A stretch of 53,612 nucleotides of DNA from Bacteroidia bacterium (GTDB taxonomy: Bacteria; Bacteroidota; Bacteroidia; 2-12-FULL-35-15), in contig JAEUTU010000005.1 of NCBI GenBank assembly GCA_016786925.1, positions 1 to 53,612 on the forward strand, written 5' to 3'. The position numbers and the translations under genes are program-made. The first letter of the stretch is position 1. The number at the start of each line of letters is the position of its first letter. This document shows positions 16,996 through 24,707 of this stretch, piece after piece. The notes under the pieces were generated by a model. It saw nothing but the letters and a program-made list of their open reading frames with translations, was not told the origin of the DNA and searched no databases.

Positions 16996-18066
16996 ATGGA
17001 ATTTTTTAAGAAGGAAAAAAGAACAGCTTTAGAAGCAATTGAATATGCACAATGGATAGCACATGCACCTATGGTTTTTCAGGCCTCACGTGTGTTGCGC
17101 GACTCAGGAATATTAAAAGCGATACAAGACAGTAAAAAAGCAGGACTTACGCTGGAACAGGTAGTTGAAAAAGTAAAACTGCCACATTATGGTGTGCGTG
17201 TGTTGCTGGAGTCCGGTTTAGGGATTGGACTGGTATTGTTCAACGATGGTAAATATACCATCACCAAAACAGGATTATTCATTCTGAATGATAACATGAC
17301 CCGTGTAAACATGGATTTTGTACAGGATGTATGTTATAAAGGATTGTACAACCTGGAAGATTCTATTAAGAATGAAAAGCCGGAAGGTTTAAAAGTGTTC
17401 GGTAACTGGAAAACAGTGTACGAAGCACTTTCACAATTGCCTGATTTTGTTCAGCGTTCATGGTTTGGTTTCGACCATTATTATTCCGATGATGCTTTTC
17501 CATTGGTATTGCCATTGGTGTTTAAAAACAAACCGAAAAAATTGTTGGACATTGGAGGAAACACCGGAAAATGGTCAATGGCATGTGCTAAGTTCGATAA
17601 AGATGTGCATGTAACCATTGTGGATTTACCGGGACAGGTAAACATGGCGAAAGCCAATATTGAAAAACAAGGCTTAGCCGACCGTATCTCGTTTTATGAG
17701 ACCAATATCTTAGACGAGAACAATAAATTACCAAAAGGATATGATGCCATTTGGATGAGTCAGTTTTTGGATTGTTTTTCGGAGAAAGAGATCGTAAGTA
17801 TCTTGAACCGTTGTTATGAAGCTATTAATGATGATGGATATGTATTTATTCTGGAACCATTCTGGGACCGTCAGCGTTTTGAGGCAGCAGCATTCTCATT
17901 GCAACAAACATCCTTATACTTTACAACCATAGCCAATGGAAACAGCCAAATGTACCATTCGGAAGTGTTTTTAACATGTGTAAGAGCAGCAGGCTTTGAA
18001 GTGGTGGAGCAAATAGATCAAATAGGGGTGAGCCAATCCTTATTAAAATGCAGAAAAAAGAAATAA
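16996..18066 (+). CDS. SAM-dependent methyltransferase with winged-helix dimerisation domain
   Basis: 356 residues from ATG 16996. The N-terminal 110 residues look like the dimerisation/winged-helix domain of plant-type and bacterial O-methyltransferases (SRVLRDSGILKAIQDSKKA, then GLTLEQVVEKV). The SAM site follows: KKLLDIGGNTGKWSMACAKF near residue 185 (motif I) and THIVDLPGQV-like VTIVDLPGQVNMAKANIEKQ. WMSQFLDCFSEKE near 255 corresponds to the catalytic-side loop. The family is acetylserotonin O-methyltransferase-like. The substrate is unknown: the gene stands alone, with its own promoter and terminator, between inverted repeats. Confidence 0.85.
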   Translation: MEFFKKEKRTALEAIEYAQWIAHAPMVFQASRVLRDSGILKAIQDSKKAGLTLEQVVEKVKLPHYGVRVLLESGLGIGLVLFNDGKYTITKTGLFILNDNMTRVNMDFVQDVCYKGLYNLEDSIKNEKPEGLKVFGNWKTVYEALSQLPDFVQRSWFGFDHYYSDDAFPLVLPLVFKNKPKKLLDIGGNTGKWSMACAKFDKDVHVTIVDLPGQVNMAKANIEKQGLADRISFYETNILDENNKLPKGYDAIWMSQFLDCFSEKEIVSILNRCYEAINDDGYVFILEPFWDRQRFEAAAFSLQQTSLYFTTIANGNSQMYHSEVFLTCVRAAGFEVVEQIDQIGVSQSLLKCRKKK

Positions 18067-18071
18067 GAAAG

Positions 18072-18096
18072 AGCAGGTGAAGAGCCTGCTTTTTTA
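18072..18096 (+). terminator. Rho-independent terminator of the methyltransferase gene
   Basis: Stem AGCAGG / CCTGCT with a seven-base loop, followed by a T run, six bases after the stop codon. Confidence 0.85.
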
Positions 18097-18110
18097 TTGT
18101 CCCTAAAAAA

Positions 18111-18147
18111 CTTCGGTAGTTCGAAGTTTTGCTCTCCGAAAAAGCGG
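18111..18147 (+). repeat. 37-bp double-hairpin repeat, copy 1
   Basis: CTTCGGTAGTTCGAAG followed by TTTTG and CTCTCCGAAAAAGCGG. The two parts recur in reversed order and orientation at 18539-18575, so the pair forms an inverted repeat around the toxin remnant and the tRNA fragment. Extended by flanking A/T bases, the first hairpin (18107-18130) could also act as a terminator. Confidence 0.85.
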
Positions 18148-18195
18148 AGAACAGGAAAGACCAAATGAAAGATGAAATTGATTAATAATTATTAT

Positions 18196-18474
18196 TTAAG
18201 TGAGTTTAGCCAACGTACCATCGTTAGAATATAGTTTATAACCCCACGTAGGTTTCATGCTTTTTAAAGAGTTTCCGTGCACGGTTGCTTGCTCTATTAC
18301 TTCTTCTACACCCTTAGCAGCATTTTCTAATGCATCATCAGCAACTTTAGTCACACCTGCAGCTTCTCCTGCCGGAACGAAGCTAATAATACAAAAAATT
18401 GCGGCATGTTGGTATTCATGTTTTGTAACTCCTTCGCCAGCTAAATTATATGCATTGCTTGCACCATTTATAAG
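18196..18474 (-). pseudogene. Remnant of a polymorphic (RHS-type) toxin C-terminus
   Basis: The minus-strand frame reads YNLAGEGVTKHEYQHAA, a hydrophobic patch, then VEEVIEQATVHGNSLKSMKP and TWGYKLYSNDGTLAKLT before a stop. The HGNSLxSxKPTWGYKLYxxDGT segment is what I remember from the junction between the core and the nuclease-like toxin tip of Bacteroidota RHS-repeat proteins. The large core is missing upstream and the toxin is cut within its first 30 residues. No start codon or ribosome site fits; the longer open frame to 18657 merely reads through a tRNA fragment. The call is from remembered similarity only. Confidence 0.5.
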
Positions 18475-18478
18475 AAGT

Positions 18479-18510
18479 GATCCCGCTGGGATTCGAACCC
18501 AGGACCCCTG
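18479..18510 (-). other. tRNA 3'-end-like fragment
   Basis: On the minus strand CTGGG-TTCGAAT-CCCAG forms a perfect T arm (18486-18502), followed by CGGGATC as the 3' acceptor strand. No matching 5' acceptor, D arm or anticodon arm is found upstream, and no encoded CCA follows. It is not a working tRNA; it may mark an old integration or rearrangement. Confidence 0.55.
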
Positions 18511-18538
18511 TTTTAGGTTCAAATCCCTTGCTGGTTTT

Positions 18539-18575
18539 CCGCTTTTTCGGAGAGAAAACCTTCGGTAGTTCGAAG
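18539..18575 (-). repeat. 37-bp double-hairpin repeat, copy 2 (inverted)
   Basis: CCGCTTTTTCGGAGAG, AAAAC, CTTCGGTAGTTCGAAG. It is the reverse complement of 18111-18147 except for the loop of the CTTCG hairpin, which reads the same way in both copies. Confidence 0.85.
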
Positions 18576-18602
18576 ATATAAAATTTGGGCATGGTTCAAA
18601 AT

Positions 18603-19901
18603 TTATTTTGTTTTTTCTTTTGAACAGATTCCACTGCATTGAATACAGTTTGCACATTTATTATTGAACACTCTATTGGCATGTGCTTTTTTTAATCTGT
18701 TCTTTACATTAAAGCCCAATGGTTTTCCAAAATACACTTCATAAGGTGTTTTAGGGCGGTGTTTATAATGCGGTCGGAGCATGTTATAATCATTTACTAC
18801 CCATTTTAAAAACTTATCCAGTTCACGAATGCTGTAAAATCGTCTGTTCTTGAGATACCTTCCTTTTACTGTACGGTGAACGGCTTCAATGGGGGAGTTG
18901 GAGTATTTGATGTCTTTCAGCGAACGGATCTTTACAATTTTATGATCTCTTAAAACTTTTAAATACTCATCCACTTCTTTGTTATGATTTTCGCGCCCGC
19001 CATCTGCCACCAAATAACTTTTTGTTTTTACCGGATGTTGCTTAATTGTTTTGATGGAACGTGAAATGGTTTTTCTTACGTTTGATAAACGCAAGGAGCT
19101 CCCCACATAATAACCCAGTATCATTTTTGAATAATTATCCATCATTACAGTGATATAGGCAAAGGAGCCATTGGCCATGGGATAATAAGTAGTATCAAGA
19201 TGCCAGTACTGGTTGGGGAAGTCGGCTTGTAAACCCACACGTTTTAATGATTTCTTCACCAGTTTGCGTTTATGCCCGGATAGGTTTGCGTATTTATACC
19301 AGGAATCGAGACTGGCAACCATTCTCTTTTTGCGGAGGTAATGTGATTGAATAGCTACTACCGGCCAATGTTCAAATTGAGGGTTTCGCAAAGCTTTTAT
19401 GATCTTTTCTATTTCCTTTAATTGTAATTGGTGCGGATGCCGTTTTACACAGAGGGAAGTATAGGAATCGAAACAGGTAAATTTCGATTCGAGTATCCAT
19501 TGGTCGTACATGGCTTTGTTAATGCCAAAAAGTTTTAGCACCTGTTCCGTTTTCATGTGCATACTCAAATGTTGTATGGATTGTAAAACCCGTTTGCGAA
19601 GGTTCATGTCCTTGCGTCCTTTGAGCATAATGGGAGTAATGTTGGAGCGCAAGGCTATCCAGCAGCGTGATAATGCCAATAGTGTTTGCCGGTAGCGGGC
19701 GGCTTCCTGTTGCCATTGTTGAGTTTTAAATGCTTCATTGAAATGATACCGGAATTCATGTCCCAAATAATTTCCAAGGTTGGTTTTTCGCCAGGTGCTG
19801 ATGGTGGAGTAGGGAATGGTTCGCCTGAAATCGAGTGGCAACAAATTTTCATTGCCTGTAGCGTAGAGAAACACTACCGATGAGTCGTATTTGTTTTTCA
19901 T
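18603..19901 (-). CDS. DDE integrase-core transposase with C-terminal Cys cluster
   Basis: 432 residues in a single frame, apparently intact. The N-terminal 220 residues contain helix-turn-helix-like segments (VLKLFGINKAMYDQWI). The retroviral-integrase-like core has YWHLDTTYYP (Asp236), YLVADGGREN (Asp300) and NSPIEAVHRTVKGR (Glu339); the D-x38-E spacing is slightly longer than the D-x35-E of IS3. The C-terminus has CANCIQCSGIC (near residue 420), a possible metal site. It is the only transposase gene seen. I could not find convincing terminal inverted repeats or a target duplication, so element ends are undefined. The IS family is not assigned with confidence; rve-domain families such as IS3 or IS481 are the nearest. 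Confidence 0.85.
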   Translation of the reverse strand: MKNKYDSSVVFLYATGNENLLPLDFRRTIPYSTISTWRKTNLGNYLGHEFRYHFNEAFKTQQWQQEAARYRQTLLALSRCWIALRSNITPIMLKGRKDMNLRKRVLQSIQHLSMHMKTEQVLKLFGINKAMYDQWILESKFTCFDSYTSLCVKRHPHQLQLKEIEKIIKALRNPQFEHWPVVAIQSHYLRKKRMVASLDSWYKYANLSGHKRKLVKKSLKRVGLQADFPNQYWHLDTTYYPMANGSFAYITVMMDNYSKMILGYYVGSSLRLSNVRKTISRSIKTIKQHPVKTKSYLVADGGRENHNKEVDEYLKVLRDHKIVKIRSLKDIKYSNSPIEAVHRTVKGRYLKNRRFYSIRELDKFLKWVVNDYNMLRPHYKHRPKTPYEVYFGKPLGFNVKNRLKKAHANRVFNNKCANCIQCSGICSKEKTK

Positions 19902-19988
19902 ACTTAAAAGGTTTTTTCCTTTTTTGTACGAATGGAATGGAAGAGAATAAGTTGAAAATGTTTTTAGTTTTAAACAGGAGATTTTTAA

Positions 19989-20039
19989 AATCTACGAAAT
20001 ACGAATTATTACGAAAAATACGAATTACGAATAGGGAAT
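19989..20039 (-). repeat. Inner inverted repeat, right arm (pairs with 16879-16929)
   Basis: Reverse complement of the left arm with two mismatches by eye. It lies in the gene-free stretch 19902-20452 just upstream of the transposase start. Next to it, GAACGCAGATATTCATGATT (about 20090) is an inverted version of the ATCTGCGTTCC phrase of the left side. Confidence 0.9.
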
Positions 20040-20228
20040 AGAGTTAGTGATTGAGGATTTGAGGATTGAGGATTTCAGGATTAGAATAGAACGCAGATAT
20101 TCATGATTCAAAAGATAAAAAGAGGATAATGGATAACTTAGGATTAGAGAAATTAGGATTTAGGAAATTGAAAATGAAGGAATACCTACGCATGTCCGAG
20201 TTGGAGCCTGCCCCGAGCATGACGAGGG

Positions 20229-20321
20229 GAGAACGCTTGAGAAATAAGTAGACAAAAAGAAAAGTAAACAGTGACAAAGGAAATTCGGATTGATGAAAGG
20301 AAATTGATGATTTATTGATTT
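20229..20321 (-). repeat. Outer inverted repeat, right arm (pairs with 15929-16022)
   Basis: Starts GAGAACGCTTGAGAAATAAG and ends GATGATTTATTGATTT; the complement of the left arm with scattered changes. Confidence 0.85.
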
Positions 20322-20364
20322 ACAATTCTCCAACTCTCCAATTCTCCAACTCAACAATTCTCCA
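20322..20364. repeat. Low-complexity CCAACTCTCCAATTCT spacer
   Basis: About 40 bases of imperfect CAATTCTCCAACT units beside the outer inverted repeat, mirroring the low-complexity stretch at 15789-15925. Confidence 0.75.
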
Positions 20365-20452
20365 ACATAGAGCCTTCCGACTTTTAAATTTTAGAGAAAT
20401 TGTGTTTGTCCTAATTTTCGAAATTCGATAATTTTCAGCCTATTCTTAGTTT

Positions 20453-20998
20453 ATGGTAAAGAAACAAAGCGATTTAGCATTACCTGATGAGGTAATAATG
20501 AACAAAATTTATTTTATAAGAGGTCATAAAGTGATGTTGGATAGAGATCTTGCTGAACTTTATGGAGTTGAAACAAAGAGATTAAATGAACAAGTAAGGA
20601 GGAATAAAAATCGTTTCCCTCCTCATTTTATGTTTGAGCTTACGAATATTGAGCATGATGCTATAAGGTCGCAAAATGCGACCTTAAAAAGGGGGGCTCA
20701 TTCAAAATATTTGCCCAATGTTTTTACTGAGCATGGTATTTTAATGCTCTCAAATGTTCTAAAAAGTGAATATGCAATACATGTTAGTATTAAAATAATT
20801 GATGTTTTTGTTCAAATGCGTAAAATGCTTGTAGATAACACGGAGCTTCGATTGGTAATTGAAGAAATTCGAAAGAAAACGGAAAACAATACGAAGAACA
20901 TCGAAGTTGTATTTCAATACTTTGATGAACTAATTGATAAAAAAGAGAAATCTGTACCTCGCAAAAAGATAGGATTTAAAATAAAAGGGCAGGAATAA
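20453..20998 (+). CDS. ORF6N-domain DNA-binding protein
   Basis: 181 residues. The ORF6N domain fills residues 15-105: IYFIRGHKVMLDRDLAELYG, then VETKRLNEQVRRNKNRFP and FMFELTNIE, followed by LPNVFTEHGILMLSNVLKS. The domain is known from phage and mobile-element regulators and binds DNA. The last 70 residues are a charged helix likely to form a coiled coil (LRLVIEEIRKKTENNTKNIE). The gene lies right after the inverted-repeat region and is a likely relic of horizontal transfer. Upstream -7-like sequences are weak. Its target is unknown. Confidence 0.88.
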   Translation: MVKKQSDLALPDEVIMNKIYFIRGHKVMLDRDLAELYGVETKRLNEQVRRNKNRFPPHFMFELTNIEHDAIRSQNATLKRGAHSKYLPNVFTEHGILMLSNVLKSEYAIHVSIKIIDVFVQMRKMLVDNTELRLVIEEIRKKTENNTKNIEVVFQYFDELIDKKEKSVPRKKIGFKIKGQE

Positions 20999-21060
20999 TG
21001 TTTATTCATTGAATTTTCTGACATCTTGTGTCTTAAATCTATTGTTTTATATCTCTTTTC

Positions 21061-21567
21061 TCACATCCCCTTCAACACATGTCGTGCGCGGGCATGAAAT
21101 GCAGCTGTAGTTTTAGGTAATTGATCCTCAATAGCGGCTTTTAGCTCGGTGATGAGTTCGGGATATAATTTGCAATGGTTAGCAATAATTTGCATAGCAT
21201 GCACTTTTACGGCTACTGTTTCATCAGCTGATAACATAAATTGAAAACAGATGTCAATGAGTTTGCCTTGATGTTCTTCCGGAATATGCTGAAAAGATAA
21301 AGCGTTTAGAGTGTTGCGTTTGATGCCATCTATTTTGAAAGATTGAACAGTATCGATCAATTTAGGTATGTATGGCTTTATTAACGCAGGATGTTTTTCG
21401 GAAATAGTTGCCAGTATCCAGGAAGCACGTTGTGGTAATGGTGCTTTTTCATTGTAAATAATGTCAATTATTTTTTTGAATTCCGTTTTACTATTCCCCA
21501 CAGCAGCAGTGATCAGGTCGGCATTGTGCCTCGAATGATCTACCAAAAGCTGTTTTTTGTAATCCAT
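21061..21567 (-). CDS. HEAT-repeat-like protein of unknown function
   Basis: 168 residues, no signal peptide, so cytoplasmic. The sequence is all helical and falls into three or four helix pairs: LPQRASWILATISEKHPALI, DGIKRNTLNALSFQHIPEE, ADETVAVKVHAMQIIANHC and KTTAAFHARARHVLKGM. The A-x-W-x-L and V-K-x-x-A patterns resemble HEAT or adenine-glycosylase-like ALK repeats. It may act as a protein-binding scaffold; no active site can be pointed out. It is isolated between repeat-rich spacers and converges with the ORF6N gene. Confidence 0.65.
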   Translation of the reverse strand: MDYKKQLLVDHSRHNADLITAAVGNSKTEFKKIIDIIYNEKAPLPQRASWILATISEKHPALIKPYIPKLIDTVQSFKIDGIKRNTLNALSFQHIPEEHQGKLIDICFQFMLSADETVAVKVHAMQIIANHCKLYPELITELKAAIEDQLPKTTAAFHARARHVLKGM

Positions 21568-21679
21568 TTTTTTAATAGTTATGAGGTGATGAAGTAATGA
21601 GGTGATGGGGGTATGTGTGTAATTAGGTGATTGGGTAATTGTTGATTTATTGATTTGTTGGGTTATTGATTGATTGAGC

Positions 21680-21780
21680 TATGGTCCTCCAATTCTCCAA
21701 TTCTCCAACTCACCAACTCACCAACTCTCTAATTCTCTAATTCTCCAACTCTCCAACTCAATAATTCTCCAACTCTTTAT
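21680..21780. repeat. Low-complexity CCAATTCTCCAACTC spacer
   Basis: About 100 bases of imperfect units such as CCAATTCTCCAATTCTCC and CTCACCAACTCACC. The whole stretch 21568-22002 is gene-free and is built of such text plus the 40-bp module at 21791. Confidence 0.8.
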
Positions 21781-21790
21781 CCTTCACACT

Positions 21791-21830
21791 TTCTCGATAC
21801 GTTCCGCTACGCTCCACACTCGAAATGACA
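21791..21830 (+). repeat. 40-bp dispersed module (TTCTCGATACGTTCCGCT...), copy 2
   Basis: Same orientation as 16019-16058, differing at about three positions. It is followed near 21900 by ATCATGAAAATCTGCGTTCC, another phrase shared with 16.65 kb. Confidence 0.85.
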
Positions 21831-22002
21831 GCGCACATTTACTGTTCATCAATCCATGATCCTAACTGCACAAATCCTAAATCCGTATTATCCATTCAAT
21901 CATGAAAATCTGCGTTCCTTTTCTTAAATCAACAACTCACCAATTCTCCAATTCTCCAATTCTCCAAATTCTCCAAATCCTCAATTCCTCAATCCTCAAT
22001 CC

Positions 22003-23211
22003 TCATTCAATATGCACCACCAATCCTTTCAGGTATTCACCTTCGGGATGGAAAATGTTCACGCAATGATCGGCCGGTTGCGATAAATGATGCAATACTC
22101 TTACTGTTCTTCCGGCTTCAATAGCAGCAGCCATCACCGTGCTATTGAAGGTGTATTTATCCACCACTTGTGAGCAGGAGAAGGTAAATAACAATCCGCC
22201 CGGTTTTATTTGTTTCATGGCTTCATAGTTCAGTCGTTTGTAACCCATTACTGCATTGTGTTTTACATTTTGATGCTTTGCAAATGCAGGTGGATCGAGT
22301 ACAATGATGTCGTAAATATTTTCTCTGTTCTTTAAAAAATCAAATGTATCAACCGCATGCGATTCATGATTTTTGATGTTGTTCAATACAATGTTTCTAT
22401 CCGTTAGTTCAATTGCTTTTTTGGAGATGTCGATCGAATGTACCTCTTTGGCACCTGCATTAGCAGCATAAACGGAGAATCCGCCTGTATAACAAAAGGT
22501 GTTCAACACCGTTTTGTCTTTTGAATAAGAACCTAACAATGCTCTGTTCTCACGTTGATCCAAAAAGAATCCTGTTTTTTGTCCGCCTTCCCAATCTACT
22601 TCAAATTTATTGTTGTTCTCCAGTGCAATGGTATTGATCACTGCATTTTCTTTTTTCCAGAGATAGCCATTCGGTGCTTTGATAGCCGCCTGTTTCGGCA
22701 TGGTGTCTTCACTTTTGTCGTACACTGCTACAAGTTTTTCTCCCATCACATCTTGCAATGCTTTTACAAATTCATGCTTGATCAAATGCATGCCGATGGA
22801 GTGTGATTGAAATACGGCAGTGCCATTGTAATAATCAATAATGAATCCCGGTAAACCATCACCTTCGCCAAAACATAAGCGGTAGCAATTGGTTGCAGGA
22901 TTATTGGTAAGGTTTAGTAGTGTACGGAAATTGTAAGCACGTTGAATCTTACTTTTCCAGAATTCATAACTAGGTTCTACTTCGGCAAAGGAGAACATAC
23001 GCACAGCAATGGAGCCGATCTGATAATGTCCCATCCCCAAAAACTCATTCTGAGCGGTGTACACTTCCACCACTTCTCCTTCGCTCAGGTCATCTTTGGG
23101 ATGATCGGGAGGAAGTGTTATTTTTTTGATCGCACCGGAAAATACCCAGGGATGAAAACGTTTTACACTATGATCTTTTCCGTTGTGTAATATTACTTTT
23201 ATGAATTCCAT
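22003..23211 (-). CDS. Class I rRNA methyltransferase, RlmI-like (PUA plus Rossmann)
   Basis: 402 residues. An N-terminal PUA domain (about 1-80) starts HNGKDHSVKRFHPWVFSGAI, the RlmI/RlmK pattern. A linker EEHD-like domain is at 80-190. The Rossmann methyltransferase has NTFCYTGGFSVYAANAGAKE near residue 235 and EVHSIDISKKA, then DIIVLDPPAFAKHQ near 305 with the DPPAF active-site loop, and FTFSCSQVV near 345. The E. coli homologue methylates C1962 of 23S rRNA at C5; the target here is inferred. It begins one base after the stop of the YciO-like gene, indicating a two-gene operon. Confidence 0.87.
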   Translation of the reverse strand: MEFIKVILHNGKDHSVKRFHPWVFSGAIKKITLPPDHPKDDLSEGEVVEVYTAQNEFLGMGHYQIGSIAVRMFSFAEVEPSYEFWKSKIQRAYNFRTLLNLTNNPATNCYRLCFGEGDGLPGFIIDYYNGTAVFQSHSIGMHLIKHEFVKALQDVMGEKLVAVYDKSEDTMPKQAAIKAPNGYLWKKENAVINTIALENNNKFEVDWEGGQKTGFFLDQRENRALLGSYSKDKTVLNTFCYTGGFSVYAANAGAKEVHSIDISKKAIELTDRNIVLNNIKNHESHAVDTFDFLKNRENIYDIIVLDPPAFAKHQNVKHNAVMGYKRLNYEAMKQIKPGGLLFTFSCSQVVDKYTFNSTVMAAAIEAGRTVRVLHHLSQPADHCVNIFHPEGEYLKGLVVHIE

Positions 23212-23212
23212 G

Positions 23213-23833
23213 TTATAAATATTCTTCTAAAATGCCCATTCCCTGACGGATGATCTCAAAATCACCATCGCTGCAATCAACCACTGTGGATGCTTCGGTA
23301 TTTCCATATCCACCTGCTATAACAATGTCAACAATGTCTTTGTAACGTTCGTGTATCATCTCAGGATCGGTGGTGTATTCAATGATCTCATCATCATCAT
23401 GCACCGATGTACTCATGATGGGATTGCCCAGATGCTTTACAATTTCTCTGCAGATCAAGTTATCAGGGATGCGGATACCAACCGTTTTTTTTGTGCTCTT
23501 AAATAGTTTAGGAACACTGTTGTTGGCTTCTAAGATAAATGTGAATGGCCCCGGTAAGGCTTTCTTCATTACTTTGTAGGTGCCGGTACTGATCGGTTTG
23601 GTAAAATCCGAAAGGTGACTTAGGTCGTGGCAGATAAATGAAAAATTTGCTTTTTCAGGATTGATGCCTTTGATCTTGCATACACGTTCTACTGCACGTT
23701 GTTTGTGAATATCACAACCAATTCCATAAACCGTATCGGTAGGGTAGATCACCACACCGCCATCGCGCAGGCAATTCACTACCTGTTCGATCTCTTCAAA
23801 GTTGGGCTTGTTGGGGTTGATGCGTAAAAGCAT
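23213..23833 (-). CDS. YrdC-domain protein, YciO-like
   Basis: 206 residues with the YrdC fold: VIYPTDTVYGIGCDIHKQRA near residue 30, KIKGINPEKANFSFICHDLS near 57 and LPGPFTFILEA near 90. At the position of the Sua5/TsaC signature S-x-N-x-S-G it reads MSTSVHDDDEI, as in YciO-type paralogues such as the E. coli protein. YciO proteins are poor or inactive in t6A synthesis in the studies I recall. The true function is not settled. It precedes rlmI-like by one base and thus may act in RNA metabolism. A better TsaC candidate lies at 1657-2220. Confidence 0.82.
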   Translation of the reverse strand: MLLRINPNKPNFEEIEQVVNCLRDGGVVIYPTDTVYGIGCDIHKQRAVERVCKIKGINPEKANFSFICHDLSHLSDFTKPISTGTYKVMKKALPGPFTFILEANNSVPKLFKSTKKTVGIRIPDNLICREIVKHLGNPIMSTSVHDDDEIIEYTTDPEMIHERYKDIVDIVIAGGYGNTEASTVVDCSDGDFEIIRQGMGILEEYL

Positions 23834-23868
23834 TGTTTTGTTGTTTCAAATGCTTGTTTGGAAATAAC

Positions 23869-23900
23869 CCCTCTCCTTGGGAGAGGGGAAGGGGTGAGGT
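23869..23900. repeat. CCCCTCTCC / GGGAGAGGGG hairpin module after fsa
   Basis: CCCCTCTCCTTGGGAGAGGGG followed by AAGGGGTGAGGTG, right next to the fsa stop codon. It is a diverged copy of the module at 13029 and 24731 and might also serve as a terminator-like hairpin. Confidence 0.7.
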
Positions 23901-23901
23901 G

Positions 23902-24549
23902 TTATTTTTTCGCGTCAGCTAAGAACTGCGCCAATCCACTATCTGTTAAAGGATGTTTTAATAATGCAGTGATCGCGTTAAGCGGACAAGTAACTACATC
24001 GGCACCAATTTGAGCACAGTTGATGATGTGCATCGGGTGACGGACAGATGCCGCTAAAATTTCAGTTTCATAGGCATAGTTATCATAGATCAAACGGATA
24101 TCTTCGATCAAACGAAGTCCATCAGTTGATACATCATCTAAACGTCCAATGAATGGAGAAACGTAAGTAGCGCCTGCTTTAGCTGCTAATAAAGCTTGTC
24201 CGGCAGAGAAAACCAAGGTACAGTTCGTACGGATACCTTTGCTTGAAAAATATTTGATCGCTTTTACTCCGTCTTTGATCATTGGAATTTTCACCACAAT
24301 TTGTTTGTGCAGTTTTGCCAATGCTTCTCCTTCTTTTACCATTCCTTCAAAGTCGGTTGAAATAACTTCAGCACTTACATCACCGGTAACAATGTTACAA
24401 ATGTCCACATAGTGTTTCAAAATGTTCTCTTGTCCTTTGATGCCTTCTTTGGCCATTAATGATGGGTTAGTAGTAACGCCATCCAAAACGCCAAGGTCTT
24501 GTGCTTCTTTAATTTGCTCTAAGTTGGCTGTGTCAATAAAAAATTTCAT
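23902..24549 (-). CDS. fsa: Transaldolase-like fructose-6-phosphate aldolase
   Basis: 215 residues, the length of the short FSA/TalC transaldolases. Motifs: [20 protein letters not shown] at the start, [14 protein letters not shown] near 24, [17 protein letters not shown] with the Schiff-base Lys near 85, and [20 protein letters not shown] near 108. SPFIGRLDD near 132 and [10 protein letters not shown] near 166 complete the TIM barrel. It moves dihydroxyacetone units in the non-oxidative pentose phosphate network. Whether it acts as true transaldolase or as aldolase cannot be told from sequence. A TAAATTTG box lies 43 bases upstream. Confidence 0.92.
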   Translation of the reverse strand: MKFFIDTANLEQIKEAQDLGVLDGVTTNPSLMAKEGIKGQENILKHYVDICNIVTGDVSAEVISTDFEGMVKEGEALAKLHKQIVVKIPMIKDGVKAIKYFSSKGIRTNCTLVFSAGQALLAAKAGATYVSPFIGRLDDVSTDGLRLIEDIRLIYDNYAYETEILAASVRHPMHIINCAQIGADVVTCPLNAITALLKHPLTDSGLAQFLADAKK

Positions 24550-24591
24550 GGTATATGATTATGTTTTTAGGTTGAATGATTTATTATGCTG

Positions 24592-24599
24592 CAAATTTA
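24592..24599 (-). promoter_or_regulatory. Putative -7 box (TAAATTTG) for fsa
   Basis: An exact TAnnTTTG match on the minus strand, 42 bases before the ATG at 24549. Confidence 0.5.
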
Positions 24600-24707
24600 A
24601 TCTTTCGGGAGGAGTCTAAAAGCAATGTGGAAAAGTGTTGATAAGTTACGGAGCAAGTAGTAAGTATCAGGTAGCAAGTATCAAGTATCAAGTAGTAGTG
24701 GTGTTAA

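Noticed and set aside
18511-18531. A second tRNA T-arm-like motif (GGTTCAAATCC) on the plus strand
   Set aside because: Its stem does not pair well and no other tRNA arm is present; probably chance or decay of the nearby fragment.
18475-18657. Upstream extension of the toxin remnant as one 153-residue gene
   Set aside because: The added part translates a tRNA fragment and repeat sequence; the remnant has no credible start.
3421-21780. CRISPR-like array in the repetitive spacers
   Set aside because: The units are short, imperfect and without regular unique spacers, and no cas gene is present.
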